The translations under genes were made by a program, and so were the position numbers. DNA of 64,000 nucleotides, taken from contig CM039181.1 in the NCBI GenBank assembly GCA_008360975.2, positions 7,548,380 through 7,612,379 on the forward strand, in the 5' to 3' direction. The notes under the pieces were generated by a model. It was given only the letters and a program-made list of their open reading frames with translations, did no database searches and was not told the DNA's origin. Below, piece by piece: positions 1 to 13,541 of the stretch; the first letter of the stretch is position 1; every line of letters begins with the position of its first letter. The DNA is from Lichenostomus cassidix (Eukaryota; Chordata; Aves; Passeriformes; Meliphagidae).

Positions 1-2792
1 CAACTGTATTTCACACTACAAAGACTCAAGAGCTCACTCCTAAATGTACCAAGCATAACTTCACCCTCATGATTGGCCCAACACATGTTTAAATGTTTGC
101 AGAATGTTCTTTCCCTGGTTTAACTTTTATAAAGTATTGCCAGATGAGGTAGATTTTGCACTCAGGCTACCCCTGGAAAAATATGTTAGCTCTCAAAGGC
201 TTTATTATAAAATCCTGGAGGCAAAAGAGAAATAGGGCAGAGGAAGGGCGAGGGGCAGGGGAGAGACAGACAGATGAATGGACAGAGGCATTATTCTATA
301 AATTAAAATTTATGTGCTGAAATCAGAACACTGCCAGCAAAGCCGATTTCATTTATCCAGTCCCTTTCAAGGAGTTTGAAGTCACTTAAAGGAGCACTTC
401 CCTCACAGCCACACTGGACAGACTGCCAATTACAGCCCTGCTGAGAGGATGGGATTTCTCTAGAGTCACAACTGTACATCTGCCCTGGCAGCAATGGGCA
501 TGGTACATGCCTTTTGATTAGGTTACAAAAAAGTACCTCTAAACTGGAAAGCTTTGTTTGCACACATCTGAATTTGCTTGGTATCAATAAAAAAAGATAA
601 GCTTGTGTTTACATCAAGTAGACAAATTCAAAGGTTAATTGCTTTTAGCAGAAAGGTCAAAAGGATACCTAAACAAGGATTGTACTTCAGGAAAACACAT
701 GTTTGTAAATGCAATACAAATAGCTTTCAAAGACACTACAGGGACATCCAGCATTATCCACCAGGTGTGTCTGTGCAACCTGGCACCTACTGATACAGCT
801 GTTAGATGTGCAGTGGCAGCCTGAAAACGTATTGTAAAAGTTTGTGAGAGAGAAGTGAAATATCTCTAGGGTGGCTTCAGTTTAAAAGCTAAGCATCTGA
901 TCTAAGTTCGTCTGCTAGACTCCAACAGGAGCCTCCAATATGACATTTATCCCCCCTGTCTCAAGAAAACATCTCCCAGGAGGGAGCCAACCATGCTGTG
1001 AAGATGCTGATCTCTCCTGACTAGAGAGGGACACTAGACTTGTAGCACACACCAGCTGCAGAAACGTTTCATCACTTAATTTTGGTGAGATTAAGCCCAT
1101 CTCTTAGGATTTACTGACTTCAGCATTTTGTGTCAGGGGATACAATCTTATCACTCTTTCTGCATCACTCAAGTGGAATAGCCATGTGCTTCAAACCCAA
1201 CTTGACGAGGATACAAACACTTCAGACCTAGATGCAGTCCCTTAACTTGACTACAAGTACTCTTCAGCTTGGAGAGAAGCCCACACTCAAGAGCCCCTGA
1301 GCTTACACCCTGAGCTCTGGGCAGCACAGAACTGCTCCTGTGGGCTCAGCTGCACAGCCACACATCTTCCCAGTGCCACCATACCCAAGCTACAGCATTG
1401 GCTGCTGCATGCCAAATGCTGACTCTGACTGCTGGGAAAACACAGCAGCACCTGGCATAGGGTGCTCATCCTCCTCAGAAAGGATCAACTCTCCATCTCG
1501 GAGCTCAAGTGGCTTTGCTGCAGAAGCACTGCTCCTCCCTCTTCCGAGCCAGACAGGGAAGTTTTTGCTCCCACAGGACTTTAGTGTCTGCTTCCTAAAA
1601 ATGCTGTAATCTTTTTAACTTTTACGAATGTTTTAACTCAGTAAAAACTATTTAAAGTAAGGATGAGAAGGGCAATTGGTCAAAGGACCACAGCATGCTT
1701 AATATTCTTTCTTCCTGAGTTCCCGTGCACATTTGAAGTAACTTTTGTTCCATTTGCAACCCACATGCTGACACAGCATCCCTCCCCTTTTCTGTTCCCA
1801 GATCCTTTTATGAGTTTATTCAATAAAAAGACAGATACTCATCTCTTTTCAAGTACAAGAACATGCTTTTGAATAACTCAATATGCGATACTGTAACAGG
1901 ACGCCAAGAGAGCCCTTGTTTTAATCAGTGGTATCAACTCTCAGAGCAGAGCTGCCATACACATCTCATCACCTTGTGCATTTACCTCATGGCTATGGAA
2001 ATGTGTAGGGCTAAACTCAGGCTTCCTGTTCTGCACTGGGGAAGAGGGAGGGAGGGAGGGAGGAAGGAAGGAAGGAAGGAAAGCAGGAAGGCAGGAAGGA
2101 AGGATTTTACCACAGAGTGACAATCTGTAAATACATAAATAAACTGGCAAATCAGGGGGGAATGCCCTTGGCTCCCTGCTCCTTGCTGTAGGACCAGCGA
2201 GCAGCTCTGGGAGGCAGGAATTAGCAGGCTTCCAGCTGTGTCCCAGGAAGAAAGGAGGCAGAGGGGGAAGACAGGACAAGGAAACAGGAATGATAAGCCA
2301 CCAGACTGACAGGAAAATGTGCAGAGGTGGACAGGAAGCAGATGCTGGGATTCAGGGGGAAAAGCTGTAATGACAGAACTTGCAACTCTAATTGGCTTGT
2401 AAGGGAGGACCAAAGTCCTAGAGCAGGTAAGATTAATCCTGTGCAGTTCAGGGAAAATAAAGCAAACAAGGACTGGTTTAGGGGCTGGGAGCAGAAAGAG
2501 ACATCAGGCTGGTTCATGAGTGAGGGTGAAATGAAGCAAGGACATGAGGTGATACGTGCAGTCATTTCCCACCTGCCATCGACACAGTGAACTCACACAA
2601 GAAGAAGCTCTTCCAAGCAAAGGATTATGCATCTGTGAAACACTGGTAGCTCAGAGGGAAGGCAGTCTCGTTGGTAAGGGATGGGTTACACAAGGAGTAG
2701 GGGTTGGTTTGGTGCAGGATCTCAAGAAACATGAACACCAGGTCTGCAAGAACGTAACAGAACAGTCAGGGAGGAAAATCACATTCACTAAC
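1..2792 (-). other. NUAK1: NUAK1 intron 2 (partial, 5' portion of the intron)
   Basis: This is the part of NUAK1 intron 2 that follows the exon 2 donor; the remaining exons lie beyond the left edge of the window. The donor reads GTTAGT on the minus strand at 2792-2787. I see no further exon, RNA gene or recognisable transposon here. The only notable structure is the purine-rich tract at 2038-2104. Short open frames on both strands have no recognisable domains and no splice context, so I treat them as chance. Confidence 0.85.
2038..2104. repeat. GGGA/GGAA purine-rich simple repeat
   Basis: About 67 bases of almost uninterrupted purine on the plus strand. It grades from GGGA units into GGAA units with scattered C interruptions. 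It explains the Lys/Arg/Glu-rich and Leu/Pro/Ser-rich open frames that cross it on either strand. Confidence 0.95.
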
Positions 2793-2913
2793 CTTCATAT
2801 ATGGTGATGATATGAGGGTGGCTGAGGGATGACATGATCTCAATCTCCCGTCTGATGTGAACCATATCTTGTTCATCCTTAATTTTGTCCTTACGAATGG
2901 ATTTTATTGCAAC
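2793..2913 (-). CDS. NUAK1: NUAK1 coding exon 2 (kinase N-lobe, VAIK lysine and helix C)
   Basis: This 121-base exon encodes about 40 residues of the NUAK1 kinase N-lobe. On the minus strand an acceptor (TTTATAG) precedes GTT GCA ATA AAA, read as V-A-I-K. The donor is AAG|GTTAGT. It continues exon 1 in phase 0, so the VAIK lysine is about residue 105 and the helix C glutamate (in IRREIEIM) about residue 124. The exon ends in [10 protein letters not shown], the start of beta strand 4 in AMPK-family kinases. It leaves one base for the next codon, which is completed by exon 3 outside the window. The peptide differs from the remembered human sequence at only a few positions, for example Ser for Asn before HPH. 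The exon is too short to stand out as an open frame and was found by reading the splice-flanked minus strand. Identity is very secure. Confidence 0.96.
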
Positions 2914-3365
2914 CTATAAATTCAGGAAATCAAGCATTATTCTTGGAACTGAACAGATGCATCTAATCCTCTAAGAAGAGTTCAAAAAATAAATACAGAT
3001 GTTAGATGCTGGCAGAACATGGAATGACCAAAACAAACCTTTAAAATACAAACCTCTATGCTTCAGCTCCCTCATTGTATAGCAATAAATACACTCTTAT
3101 TACAGTAATGGGTGACATGAAGTTTTGGCCTCTTCAGGTCTTAGGACTTCACTGAGGGGGAACACAGCATCTTCTGGAAAGATCTCTGTGATAACCTAAG
3201 TACTGTTCTTATGTAAATGGCAAAACTCCTCAAGAGATTTTGTTGGGAAGTACATTTGCTAAGACATGATTGCATCTGACAATTTTGAACAGAAGCTCTG
3301 GAGACAATTTCTCTGAAGTCAGGTTGAGATCTCTGACAGAACAGAGGCAGGGAATTTAGGGTGCT

Positions 3366-3416
3366 GATTTATATATTGATATATTGATTTTATATATTGA
3401 TTTATATATTGATATC
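3366..3416. repeat. AT-rich tandem repeat (TATATTGAT-type units)
   Basis: Four to five imperfect copies of a TATATTGAT/TTTATATATTGAT unit in 51 bases, within NUAK1 intron 1. It is low-complexity and likely unstable in length. No gene is associated with it. Confidence 0.9.
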
Positions 3417-6400
3417 CATGTTAATACATACAGGATCCCATTAGCACAGGTTAGTCCATGGCTCTCTAAAGCAGGCAAACTGTCCAGGAGTTACGACTAA
3501 TTCAAAAATCACAAGAAATAAATCTTTGAAATTCACATCTAAACTCGTCCTCATATAAACCCAAGGCTTCAGGTCCTACACAACACTTATGCAATCACTG
3601 CAAAACCATTTCCTTCCTGCATCCTTCCTCAATCAGCGAGCTCTTTTACAAGCATTTCATGTGACTGGAGATCTTTCCAAAAGGCAGGGTGGGAACAGAG
3701 GAAGTGATAGCTGAACTTGCAATATAAATTCAAATTATAACAGTCCTTGGGAGTGTGTGTATATGTGTTGCCTGTGAAAAAAGGGCTTATCTGAACACCC
3801 CCATAAATAATCACAGAGGTTATCTAATGCTCTATGAGAAATGCAGGAGGCAACAATGCAGAGAAGTTGGTGGGAGAGGGAAGGTGAGGGCATTGTGCAT
3901 ACTGAATGGCAGCATGGCCTTTATTATACTCAATATTTACCCTGCACTATTGTTTTAAGCTAGAGTTCAGGGAATAAATTATCAGCTAGCTTAAAATCAA
4001 CAATATGTCTTTGAAAAACATGATTGACCTGCTGAGATGACCACCCTTTTATGGGTAAACCAAACTTGGGTCATTCTTTGCAGCCAACTACTGTGGACTT
4101 CTCCTGGGAAAACATTTGTAAATCTATGATTTACACTATTTCCCCAGTTAGTCTAGAAAAAAAAAATCACTGCCTACTTCAGTAATTGCAAGTGGCACGA
4201 CTAGTATTGTTTTCATTATATGACGTAGAATTGAGGATATTGAAGAAAGAAGAGAAAAACTTACAATATTATAAAATTGAAATGTACATAAACAGGAGCC
4301 CGTTTAAAGGATCAGGTTTCCTACAAAGCCTTCAAGTCTGAAAAGCAACATTGTTCAAAAAAGCATTAAGCACATGCCCCATCCCCTTGAATTCCCGAAG
4401 ATTGCTGCACGTGCTTAAAATTAAGTTCATGCTCAAGTGCTTCTCTACTTTGGGAGAGCAGAACAAAAAGCAGAAGTCAAGGGACAGAATTATTTGCATG
4501 TTAAAACCAAAACAAGTCTTTTCTTCCTCTTGACCCAAACATTTGGTATAGAGATTTTAAAAAGTAGTAACATAACTACAGTCTTATTTGCATGGCACAT
4601 ATTTCTAGAAAAGGTAATACAACAGAGCTTAATTGAATGAGTGACCACGATACTCTCCAAGTGACTCTAGAAAGGGAAAAAGCAACCAGCTCTAAAGATG
4701 ACATTGGATTTTTCCCCCTTCCCATGTTTGCACTGGGACTGACTGCAAATGCAAATACACCCTGCATACAGAAGGATGTGGGTGGCTCTTGGAGCAGTAT
4801 GTGCATTCCTGAAAGAAATAAATATAGACATGGGTAAAAACACATTTTTTTATTAAAAGACAGCCTTGTACTTGGCTCTGAGGAAGAATTTAAGAAGGGT
4901 TTCATTGTCAAATATACAACGGGGAGCAAATTCTTTCCCATTCACAACTGGTAAAGTAATAATGGCAGTCTAGAGGACATGCCAATCTCCTGCTAACTTG
5001 ACTGTGTGTTTCACAGACAGGACTTTTGCACATCTACCCATAATTACTGCAACTGACCCCTGAGGAATAACAGTACATTAGAAAAGATACATTTTTAGAT
5101 ACAAAAAGGCAAATGTGATTGAAAAGTGTGGTGGCACTTTGTAAATATGTTTGGATTAATGTTCTAATGCAAACAGATGTGTTGCTTGGGAACATATTTT
5201 TTAACGAGACCAGAGAATTTACAGTCTCACATCCCATGCTAGAAAGTTGTTAAGGCACCTTAATTCACAAAAGCCATTCCTAAAAATTTACCCAAATTTC
5301 AAAGATGGTACTTAAGCTCTCCTGAAAGCATCACTTTCCACTTGCAGGGGTGGAATTCAACAGCCCAACCAAAGCACTTGGGATTTTGTCAGTGACGTCC
5401 AGGCTCATCCCAATAGAAGGAAAGAATACATGCTGAACACATCTCTAGGGGTTTAACATTCCAGAGTTTCTCTCCCCTCACTCAGCTCGTTCAGATCACT
5501 GTGAACAGCACTTAGAAACAAGGACAGACAACTGGCAGGTGTGAAATATGTGTACTGCAGTGGTGTCATGGAGCCAGGGCAGCTCTGAACATCCACCTGC
5601 CCACAGTCAGACCATGCCAGGAGTGCTGGGCAGGAGGCAATGCCCCTTGATGTTACCAGCACAAGCACTCAGATGTAAGTGAGGTTTACTCACATGTACT
5701 AACAAAGTAGTAGCACTGTCTGTTTGCACAGCATGTTAGCTGCAGCCACTTGTTAGTTAAACCTTGATAGGTCAGTGGTGAAACAGCACAGTTTATCTGC
5801 TTTTAGGAGATGAGGAAATCGAAACAGAAAGCCAACATGACTCCTAAAGGAAACAAGGACAGCAGCATCTCAGAAATTGCTGCCTGCCTCTCCCTCCCAA
5901 ACTGTGCAACACACCACAGAAGTGCCTTGTTCAACAAACCATCTGGTTATTAAAGGATGATTTCTGATACCTTTCTGCATGTTCAATTGCTGGTTTTCCC
6001 CTCAGAAAGGGAAAGGTTCAAAGGTACCTCAACAAATACTTTTCACCCCATACCATCTGCCTGCCCAATCCCCAAGTGGACAGCCTCCACATTTCAAAGG
6101 CTACCAGGAGTGCACAGCCTTGCTGGTGACCTGGTCTGAAAGGCCAAACAGTGAGTGATTGGTGTCAGCAGACTGTCACTGTCACAGGTGGCATCCCAAA
6201 GCAGGATTAGTGCAGCAGGACAGCATTCATTCCAGCTCTTCCCTTCTAGGAAAGGGATTTCTGCAGTCGAGTCTTTCACCTGCACCAGTCTGCTCACACC
6301 ATGTCAGCAAGAACACATAGGCTCAAGTCTACTGATGTGAAAAAACCAGCACAAACAAGAAAGTAGCCCAGTTGGGTTTTATTCAGTATTTCATGGAAAC

Positions 6401-9400
6401 ATTATAAATCATAATCGCCTTCTAGGTATTCATTACACTTCATTGTTTTTGTATCTCTGAGCAAAATAAGACCCCAGCTGTATGTAATGGTATCAGACTG
6501 TAAAACAAGCCTCTCTTCCAGGTATTCTAAAATACCAGTAATGTAACTTCTTTCATGAAATGTATTTCTCTCAGAAATATATTCCAGAAAATACATTTTC
6601 AAAGTGTGCTTATGCTTTTAACCCCAGAGAGAGCTAGTTCCATTTTTCTAAACCCCACTTATAGAACTGCTGCATGATGAACCTGAATAACTTCAGCATA
6701 ATAGGAAATAATGTCAGTTGAGAAATGCCTTATGAAAGAACTTGTTTGTTCATTCTTAAGGTCCTTTTCTTTCTTTCTAGCCTGCTCTTGCTTTCTCTGA
6801 AAGCAGCGGCTTCACTGTGTGCAACATCAAGATTTATTAAGGGTCACAGCCTATGAATCAAGAGTACAGAAAAAGCAACATGCTTTTTTACATCAGCTAC
6901 ATTAACTACTCCAAATATTCCAGCCCAATATCTGCAGAGAAAGTGCTGTTAGTCCCTTTGGTACTCTCAAAACACTGTACTTATACCTCTACCACACTTT
7001 CTCAATATATTTTACTGGGTTTAAGACTTAGATAATTTAATTATAGTATTTTTAGTAACATTACTAGTGGAGGAATTTGTCTTTTTCCTAGCTCCTTGTC
7101 TTAATGAGAATTTCAGATAACTCCAGGACCTTGCACTCAGAGAGAGTAAGGTATCAGATTCCTAATAATGAAATCCAAAGCCTCTCACCCCAACAAAACA
7201 GGTTCAAGTTCACCCAAAGCCCCTATAGACAACAGTCTCCAATCTGGCAAAGCACTTTAGCACATGCCTAACTTCACACATGTGAGCAGCCACTGCCTTT
7301 TGTGGGACAGCTCACACGTGCAAAGTTCAACAGAGGCACAAGCACCAAGGTCACAGCTCCAAACTAGCCACGGGATGTTTCCCTCTGGGGATCAATACTG
7401 ACTGTAGGCACCAGGAACATCCCAGTATCTTCTGCAGCTCTGACTGGTCCCACACAAGGGGTCAGAGGGGCAGAAAGACCAGCAGACATGGGATGAAACC
7501 ACCTGCACTGCCAGTTCTGGTACCAGCCTCTGCTCAGCAGCAGGTAAAGAGAATACCCTCTCCAAAATCAATGGCACAGGGGAGAAAAAGCAGGGGTTGT
7601 GAACCTCTAATATTGCCAGGCACTTCCAAACTGCTGTGCACCAGCACAGCCCCAGCTTCATTGCTGCTCTGCCTTCCAGAAGCAGAGAGGAAAGAGGGAG
7701 CAGAGCTTTTGGCTTCCCATCCATCCGTGAGTCAGCTCCCAAAGTGTGCTGGGCAGGAAGCATAGAGAAATAAATTGCTTTCTTCAAGGCTGCAATAAAT
7801 TACTGGTTTCCATTTGCTGGAAAGAGGATTTATACTCACTCTCTGAACTGGTGTAGAGAGATTATGAAGTATTTTCCAACACACTTCATGCTTCTTTGCT
7901 TTTGTTTCATACAAATAACTGGAATTGGACTATAAATACTTCAAAAGTATGACGGTTGCAAAGGTTTCTGTACATTCAGTCCTATCTGTGAGAGAAATGT
8001 CTTTCTTCCTTTTCAAGCTTCTCAGCTGCTTAGCAGAGCAAAACGGGTGGAATATATTTTTACAGAGCCTGATCAAGACCAGTGTGTACAGAAAAGTATC
8101 TCCAAGTCTTAACATCTGGCAAAGGGCATGGCAGGCGGTAGGTGCCCATTTCCATATCAAATCTTCATGTCTGCTGAGTCACTGCTGGCATCATCCTTTA
8201 TGGCATGAGCAAAAAAAAAATAAAGCTGTATTTTCATCAAAGTGAAAATCTGTTTCACTTGATTTCAGGAAGTTGGTTCATGTGTTTGTTTTAATCTAGT
8301 GGACTTAAGTTTGCCTCATTTCCAGCTGAGTCGTGTGAATATAAACAAAGATTGAACTAGCCACAGTGCAGAGAGTCACAGATTTTTAAGTGAGTGCTGC
8401 AGCTGAGCCTGACTACTTAAATGCCACAAATCACTGACCCTTCCCCAGCAACTTCTGCATGCAGTACATTCTGACCCATTGAAAACAATCTTCCACTCTC
8501 TATTATCTACCAGGGCTATTTTTAGGACCAAAGTGAGATATGAACTGTTTTTTTCCACCAAGGGAGGCTGTGACTTTTAAGCTGGTTCCAGCACTTGCAC
8601 ATACCACCCATGCTCAAACAAATTCCAAAGGGCTCTTGCAATACCATTGTGGAGAGTCAAAAAACCAGCATCAGGACAGAGAGCAAAGTTCCCCAAGAAA
8701 GGGAAACCAGCTTGTTGTCACTGAGCGATATGTCAGAAAAGAAGCTTAAAGAAAATTATTCAGAATTATTTTCTTTGGGTGAAGAGGGAGAGGAAGGTTA
8801 AATACACATAATCCTCCCCTTTCTGCAAGCTGTGAACTGAGTCCATCCCCACCCTGCAATGGGAAGTGGGTGAGCCCAGCCGGTTTCACAGCTCTGCTTC
8901 CTTTCTTTGAGACTCGAAGGTGGGAAGTGCAATGTGCCAAGTGCCAACGGGGTGTGGAGGTAAAGAATAGGTTGATCAGCCAGGGGAGGAAGAGAAAGGG
9001 AGAGCGGAGGATGTTTGGGGGTGGGGAGAGAAAAGGTACATTGTTCGTTCTCCAGCTCCACAGAGCCAAGCAAGAAAGAATAAAGTCTGGCACCATATTA
9101 TGTTTTTTCCAGGGGAGTCTCTGCCTATGGCTCTTGGCCCAGACATCACCAACCCAAGAGGAAAAGAAACAAAGCTATGAAATTGTGTGGTCCCTGAGGT
9201 GGCTGCAATCAAATGATAAGGAGGGGGATGCTGATAATGGAGTTGCATTGAAATAAGGAAATGTGCAGCCACTTCCAGAGGTTGGACAAATTAAAAAAAG
9301 GAAAGACAGAGGGTGGGCTGAATTACTGTCTATCTGGGAAGAAGGAGCCATGGAGAGATATTCCAGTGGGGAAGTGAAGTATCCAAAGGGTCCTGCAAAG

Positions 9401-11764
9401 GTATTCTCATGAGGACTTCTTTTAGTAAACCTGCTCCAACATGATTGTATCTTTACTGTGGAAAGAAAAAGCTATCTTGGAACTCCAACCCTGGGCCAGG
9501 TGCAGCACTAAAAAGCATCATGCAGGATGTATAGCTCTAAGAACAAGCTTCTGCACAGTCATAGAAAACATTTCATGCAGTCACTGAAAAGTTGGACAAA
9601 AGGCCACTGTAAGTGTAAGCAAAATGAGTGCCTGGTGTTGTGCAATCTGCTAACACATCTCTGAGAGCTCTCCCTTTCAGGGAAAGGGTAAGGTTGACAC
9701 AATGCCATTGTTTCCGAGATTGTTAGTTTTCACATCCTAAAAGCCAGATCATCTCCATGGTGATACTGCCTGGGAGACAAGCATTCAACAAAATCCTTAT
9801 TAATTATTTATCAGCAGCCCAACTCTATTGTTTGATATGTTGGCAAACTATGTAGTTATCAGGGGAGTTGCTCAAAGCAGTAACCAGTGCCATCTGCACC
9901 CAAGTGAGCCTCTGCTGATTTAAATCTCAGCTTCTGCTTATTACTTTGTTCCATCACATGTTTGTTCATGTCATGGATGCTACCAAGGACAAAACACTGG
10001 TATTGTTGCTGCAAGCCAGCAGCTGCACATATAAAGGGTGAGGATGCACATGCCACGATGCACCTCTCAGGTTCATTTGCTTGTATGAGGTAAAGGTATT
10101 TCTTACAGCTGCCTCACTCGGCATGGTAACAGCATATAGCAAACATCTGCATCTCCCTGTTTTATTGCCCTCTTCACAATGTACCAGACAAAACAGATTA
10201 TACTTCTAAAAACCAAAGCTGATGTCACTACTTGTAGAGAAACTCACTCTTGTGCCAAGGCACTGCAAGTCCCAAGTCGGTGTGATAAACGTTGAATCAA
10301 AATTCTATTTGCATAAACTGAGGCACAACGTGCTACTGTCTCTTGGAGAATGAAGGTATGATTGCCTCAGGTTTAATTTTCCTTTTCTGGTTCTGCTGCA
10401 CACAGTTGCTGCTATCATATCATAAATGATGATTCACCAAGTGGAGAAGAGCAATTAACTATTCACGAACATTCAGCAAGAGGATTATATATTCTCTCTA
10501 GATCCCCCTTTATTCACAGAGAAAGATGTTTGTGGAATCAAGTTTTAATGAGCAGTAGAAGGTACCAGATGAACACATTTATACTGTACAGATATAAAGT
10601 GGGTGCCAGGAGGAATATACAACACCCTTCCTCCACTTCTTTCCTCACTTTTCCTCGCCCCCGCACATGGTGCTTGTTACCAGGATTTGTGAGCACATTT
10701 CCTGAGTAACTACTGCCTTACTGGGAAACTTGCATCCCTTCATTGTGTGGTACTTGCTACCCTGAGCATGTAAAAAAAGCCTGGCATATTCACACCATGC
10801 ATCCTCTGACAAATTTCCCTGGCAGACCTTTCTTCATTTAATGCTGAGAATCCTTGCCTCAAGTTATGAATGTCAAAAATAGGAAAAAACTTCTCCCTTC
10901 CCAAAAGTTTTTTCACCATACTACTGAAGTCCCAAGTCATAACACTGTTCAGTTCTAGAAGAAAGATCCTACAAATAACCACCAACCCTAGCAATAAGGA
11001 TGTGTTTCCCACAGTGCTGCCTCAAGTTGCCCCTTCTCACTCCTCCCCACCGTCCCAATAGAACACTACCACAAATCTGCACCCACTGCAATCCTCCCTG
11101 ACCCACAGTAAAACAAATTTGCTCTGGTAGGAGCAGGGGTTGCAAAGGATTTGTTGAAAAGCAGAGATCTGACACGATCAGGTTATTAAAGATGTTTGCA
11201 GCTGTGGCCTGTCAGGGCTGGAGCCCAAGGCTGGTCTGGCATCCTGGGAGAGTCCCTGTCAAGTGCAGATGTCACCTTCCTGGAGAAAAGACTGGGACTG
11301 CTTACATTGTTTCTAATACACTTCTAATTGTAACTCCATATCCTCCACACCATGCACAGATCAATGGAAGACCATCTCCCTTCCAAGGTCTAATAACTCA
11401 CAAATATCCCATCCAACTACCTTCAAACTATCAAGAAAAGTTCATGCTTTGGCACATAAGAAATTATATCTGGAAAGAAACTGGGGTATGAGATTTCCCT
11501 GAGGCAATGGAGGTTCATAACTGTAATTAAAAAGAAAAAAAATGCTTTACAGCCTCAACTATGGATCATTCTCCTTAATAGATATCAACCAGCACTGTAT
11601 GCCACATTCACTGAAAAGATGAAAACTGCATTTACAGTTAAGTTCTAGTGAAGTTGCCAAGCAGATGTTTATTTTTGGCTTCCACATTTACTAAAGCCAA
11701 ATGCTACACTGAGCTGGGATTTCACAAAGTCTAATTGCTTTTCTTCCAGGTCACAATTTTGTTG

Positions 11765-11850
11765 AAACCAAAAAGGAAGAAAAAAGGAGGGGGGAGAAAA
11801 AAAAGCAGAAAAAAAAAGCAGAAAAAAAAAAGCAGAAAAGAAAAAGCTGA
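11765..11850. repeat. A-rich tract with AAAAAAGCAG units
   Basis: An A/G-rich tract in NUAK1 intron 1 in which an 11-13 base unit (poly-A followed by GCAG) is repeated about four times. On the minus strand it reads as Phe/Ser-rich nonsense peptide. Confidence 0.9.
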
Positions 11851-13516
11851 CTCCACTTTTAAGTAGGAAAAAAACTGGTAGCATCCGTTTCTATCATGTC
11901 TGTTTATATCATAGTTTAAATGAGGTTAGAATTGTGCAATCATTATTGATCAACTTCCAAACACAGCACAGCTCCATCCAGCACATGTGCAAAAGAGGAA
12001 AAGTCACTGAAAGCGAATCCTGTGTCAGTCAGTGTTTTAACTTCTGCAAGTCTGTGTGCAGACTGTTTAGCACTAATTAAATTACTGGCAAGGCAGGATA
12101 AAGAGGAGTGAAAGAATTCACAAGCCCCAAGTTTACTGTTCTCAGTGTTACATGGGTATTACAGATCCACTCTCCAAAAACTGGAAGATAGATTTCACAG
12201 TAATTTTCAGGCTTGATCTCACAGCTACCACAGCTGCTGATGTAATGCAAAATGCTAACCTGAGGCAGCAGAGAGGGCTTTTAATTCAATGTTGTTTTTT
12301 CATTGTGAATGAGCAGTGAACCACACTGAAGTAATCCTCCAAAGCAGGAGTGCACACTGTTCAAGGCATCAAATTGGGGATGAAACACAAAACCAAGATC
12401 TTGGCTTTGTCGTTACAAAAAGCCCTTTATGACTTTCTTAGGAAGACAGGTATAAAGCCCTGGTGCCTGGATCTAGTTCCAGTTTGAAAATTACACAGTC
12501 TCCTGTAATTCCTCCAATAATTTAAATTGGAAATGGGGTTATTCACACCCTCTAAGCGACTGCTGCAAACTGTTACAATGTGCTGCTAAATAATGGTAAC
12601 CTCAGCAGTTACCAGAGTCTCTAAAGTGATTTTACAGGTTTAGGCGAAAGGTACTACATCAGTGCAAGGCTGTAATTCACATTAAACAAGGAAGAGGGTT
12701 AGACATTGTTTGAACTCTCAGAACCAGTTTTCTCCCAGGAAGCCACCTCACAGCACATTTTCATTCATTGGTACGTTCTGCTTGAGCAAGTTGTGGATAA
12801 ATAAATGTAACTCGGCTTATTCTCTCTTTTTCACTGAAGCTTCTGTGAGTTCAGAGAAACCTCAGAACCACTGAGAGCTTTGCACATCTTTTGATTTTGC
12901 TCCCCGGTTCTACAGCCTTTCAGAGAAATAAAAGGAAGCGCCATTTCACAATGGGAATAACACTAGTACAAGGAAAACTTGGGAAGAGTCTTTTTAAAAA
13001 GAAATGTCTCTACTTTCATGCACCACAACACTCATTAAAACCCAACACCACACTATTTGACCACCTCAAACTCCTAATTAACAGAATGGAATTTTGAAGT
13101 GTGGAGAGATTTTTAAAGCTGCATTTATGGACTTTAGTCTTTTGGATTAACATTGATGAGCAAGGATTCACTGTGCAAAGATGGTGGCAGGCCACAGAAA
13201 TTATATGATGGAGGGTGCAGAGAAGGGTTAATGACACAAAACTATCAGAAGCACCTGCATCTAGTATATTTTTCTCAACTGATCTAAGGTGGATCAAAAT
13301 ATAAACACTATTTCCTGGTGGGAATCTAGCAAACCATAAACCCACATCCTATCTGGAAAAATACTCTTGGAAAACAGAAAGATTGGCAATGATGTATCAA
13401 AGCCTCACCCAGATTATTTTGCTCCAGGGCTTGCAGATCGCTTTGCAATATTAAATTTGTTTTTGTTAACGCACTGCTTCAGTATTACATTGTTCTGCCT
13501 GGACATTACCTATTTA

Positions 13517-13541
13517 ATGGTCCCTTCTGGGAAGGGACCAT
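13517..13541. repeat. Perfect inverted repeat, 11-bp arms
   Basis: The arms ATGGTCCCTTC and GAAGGGACCAT are exact reverse complements separated by 3 bases. This makes a compact hairpin in NUAK1 intron 1. It is too short for a miRNA precursor. Confidence 0.85.
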
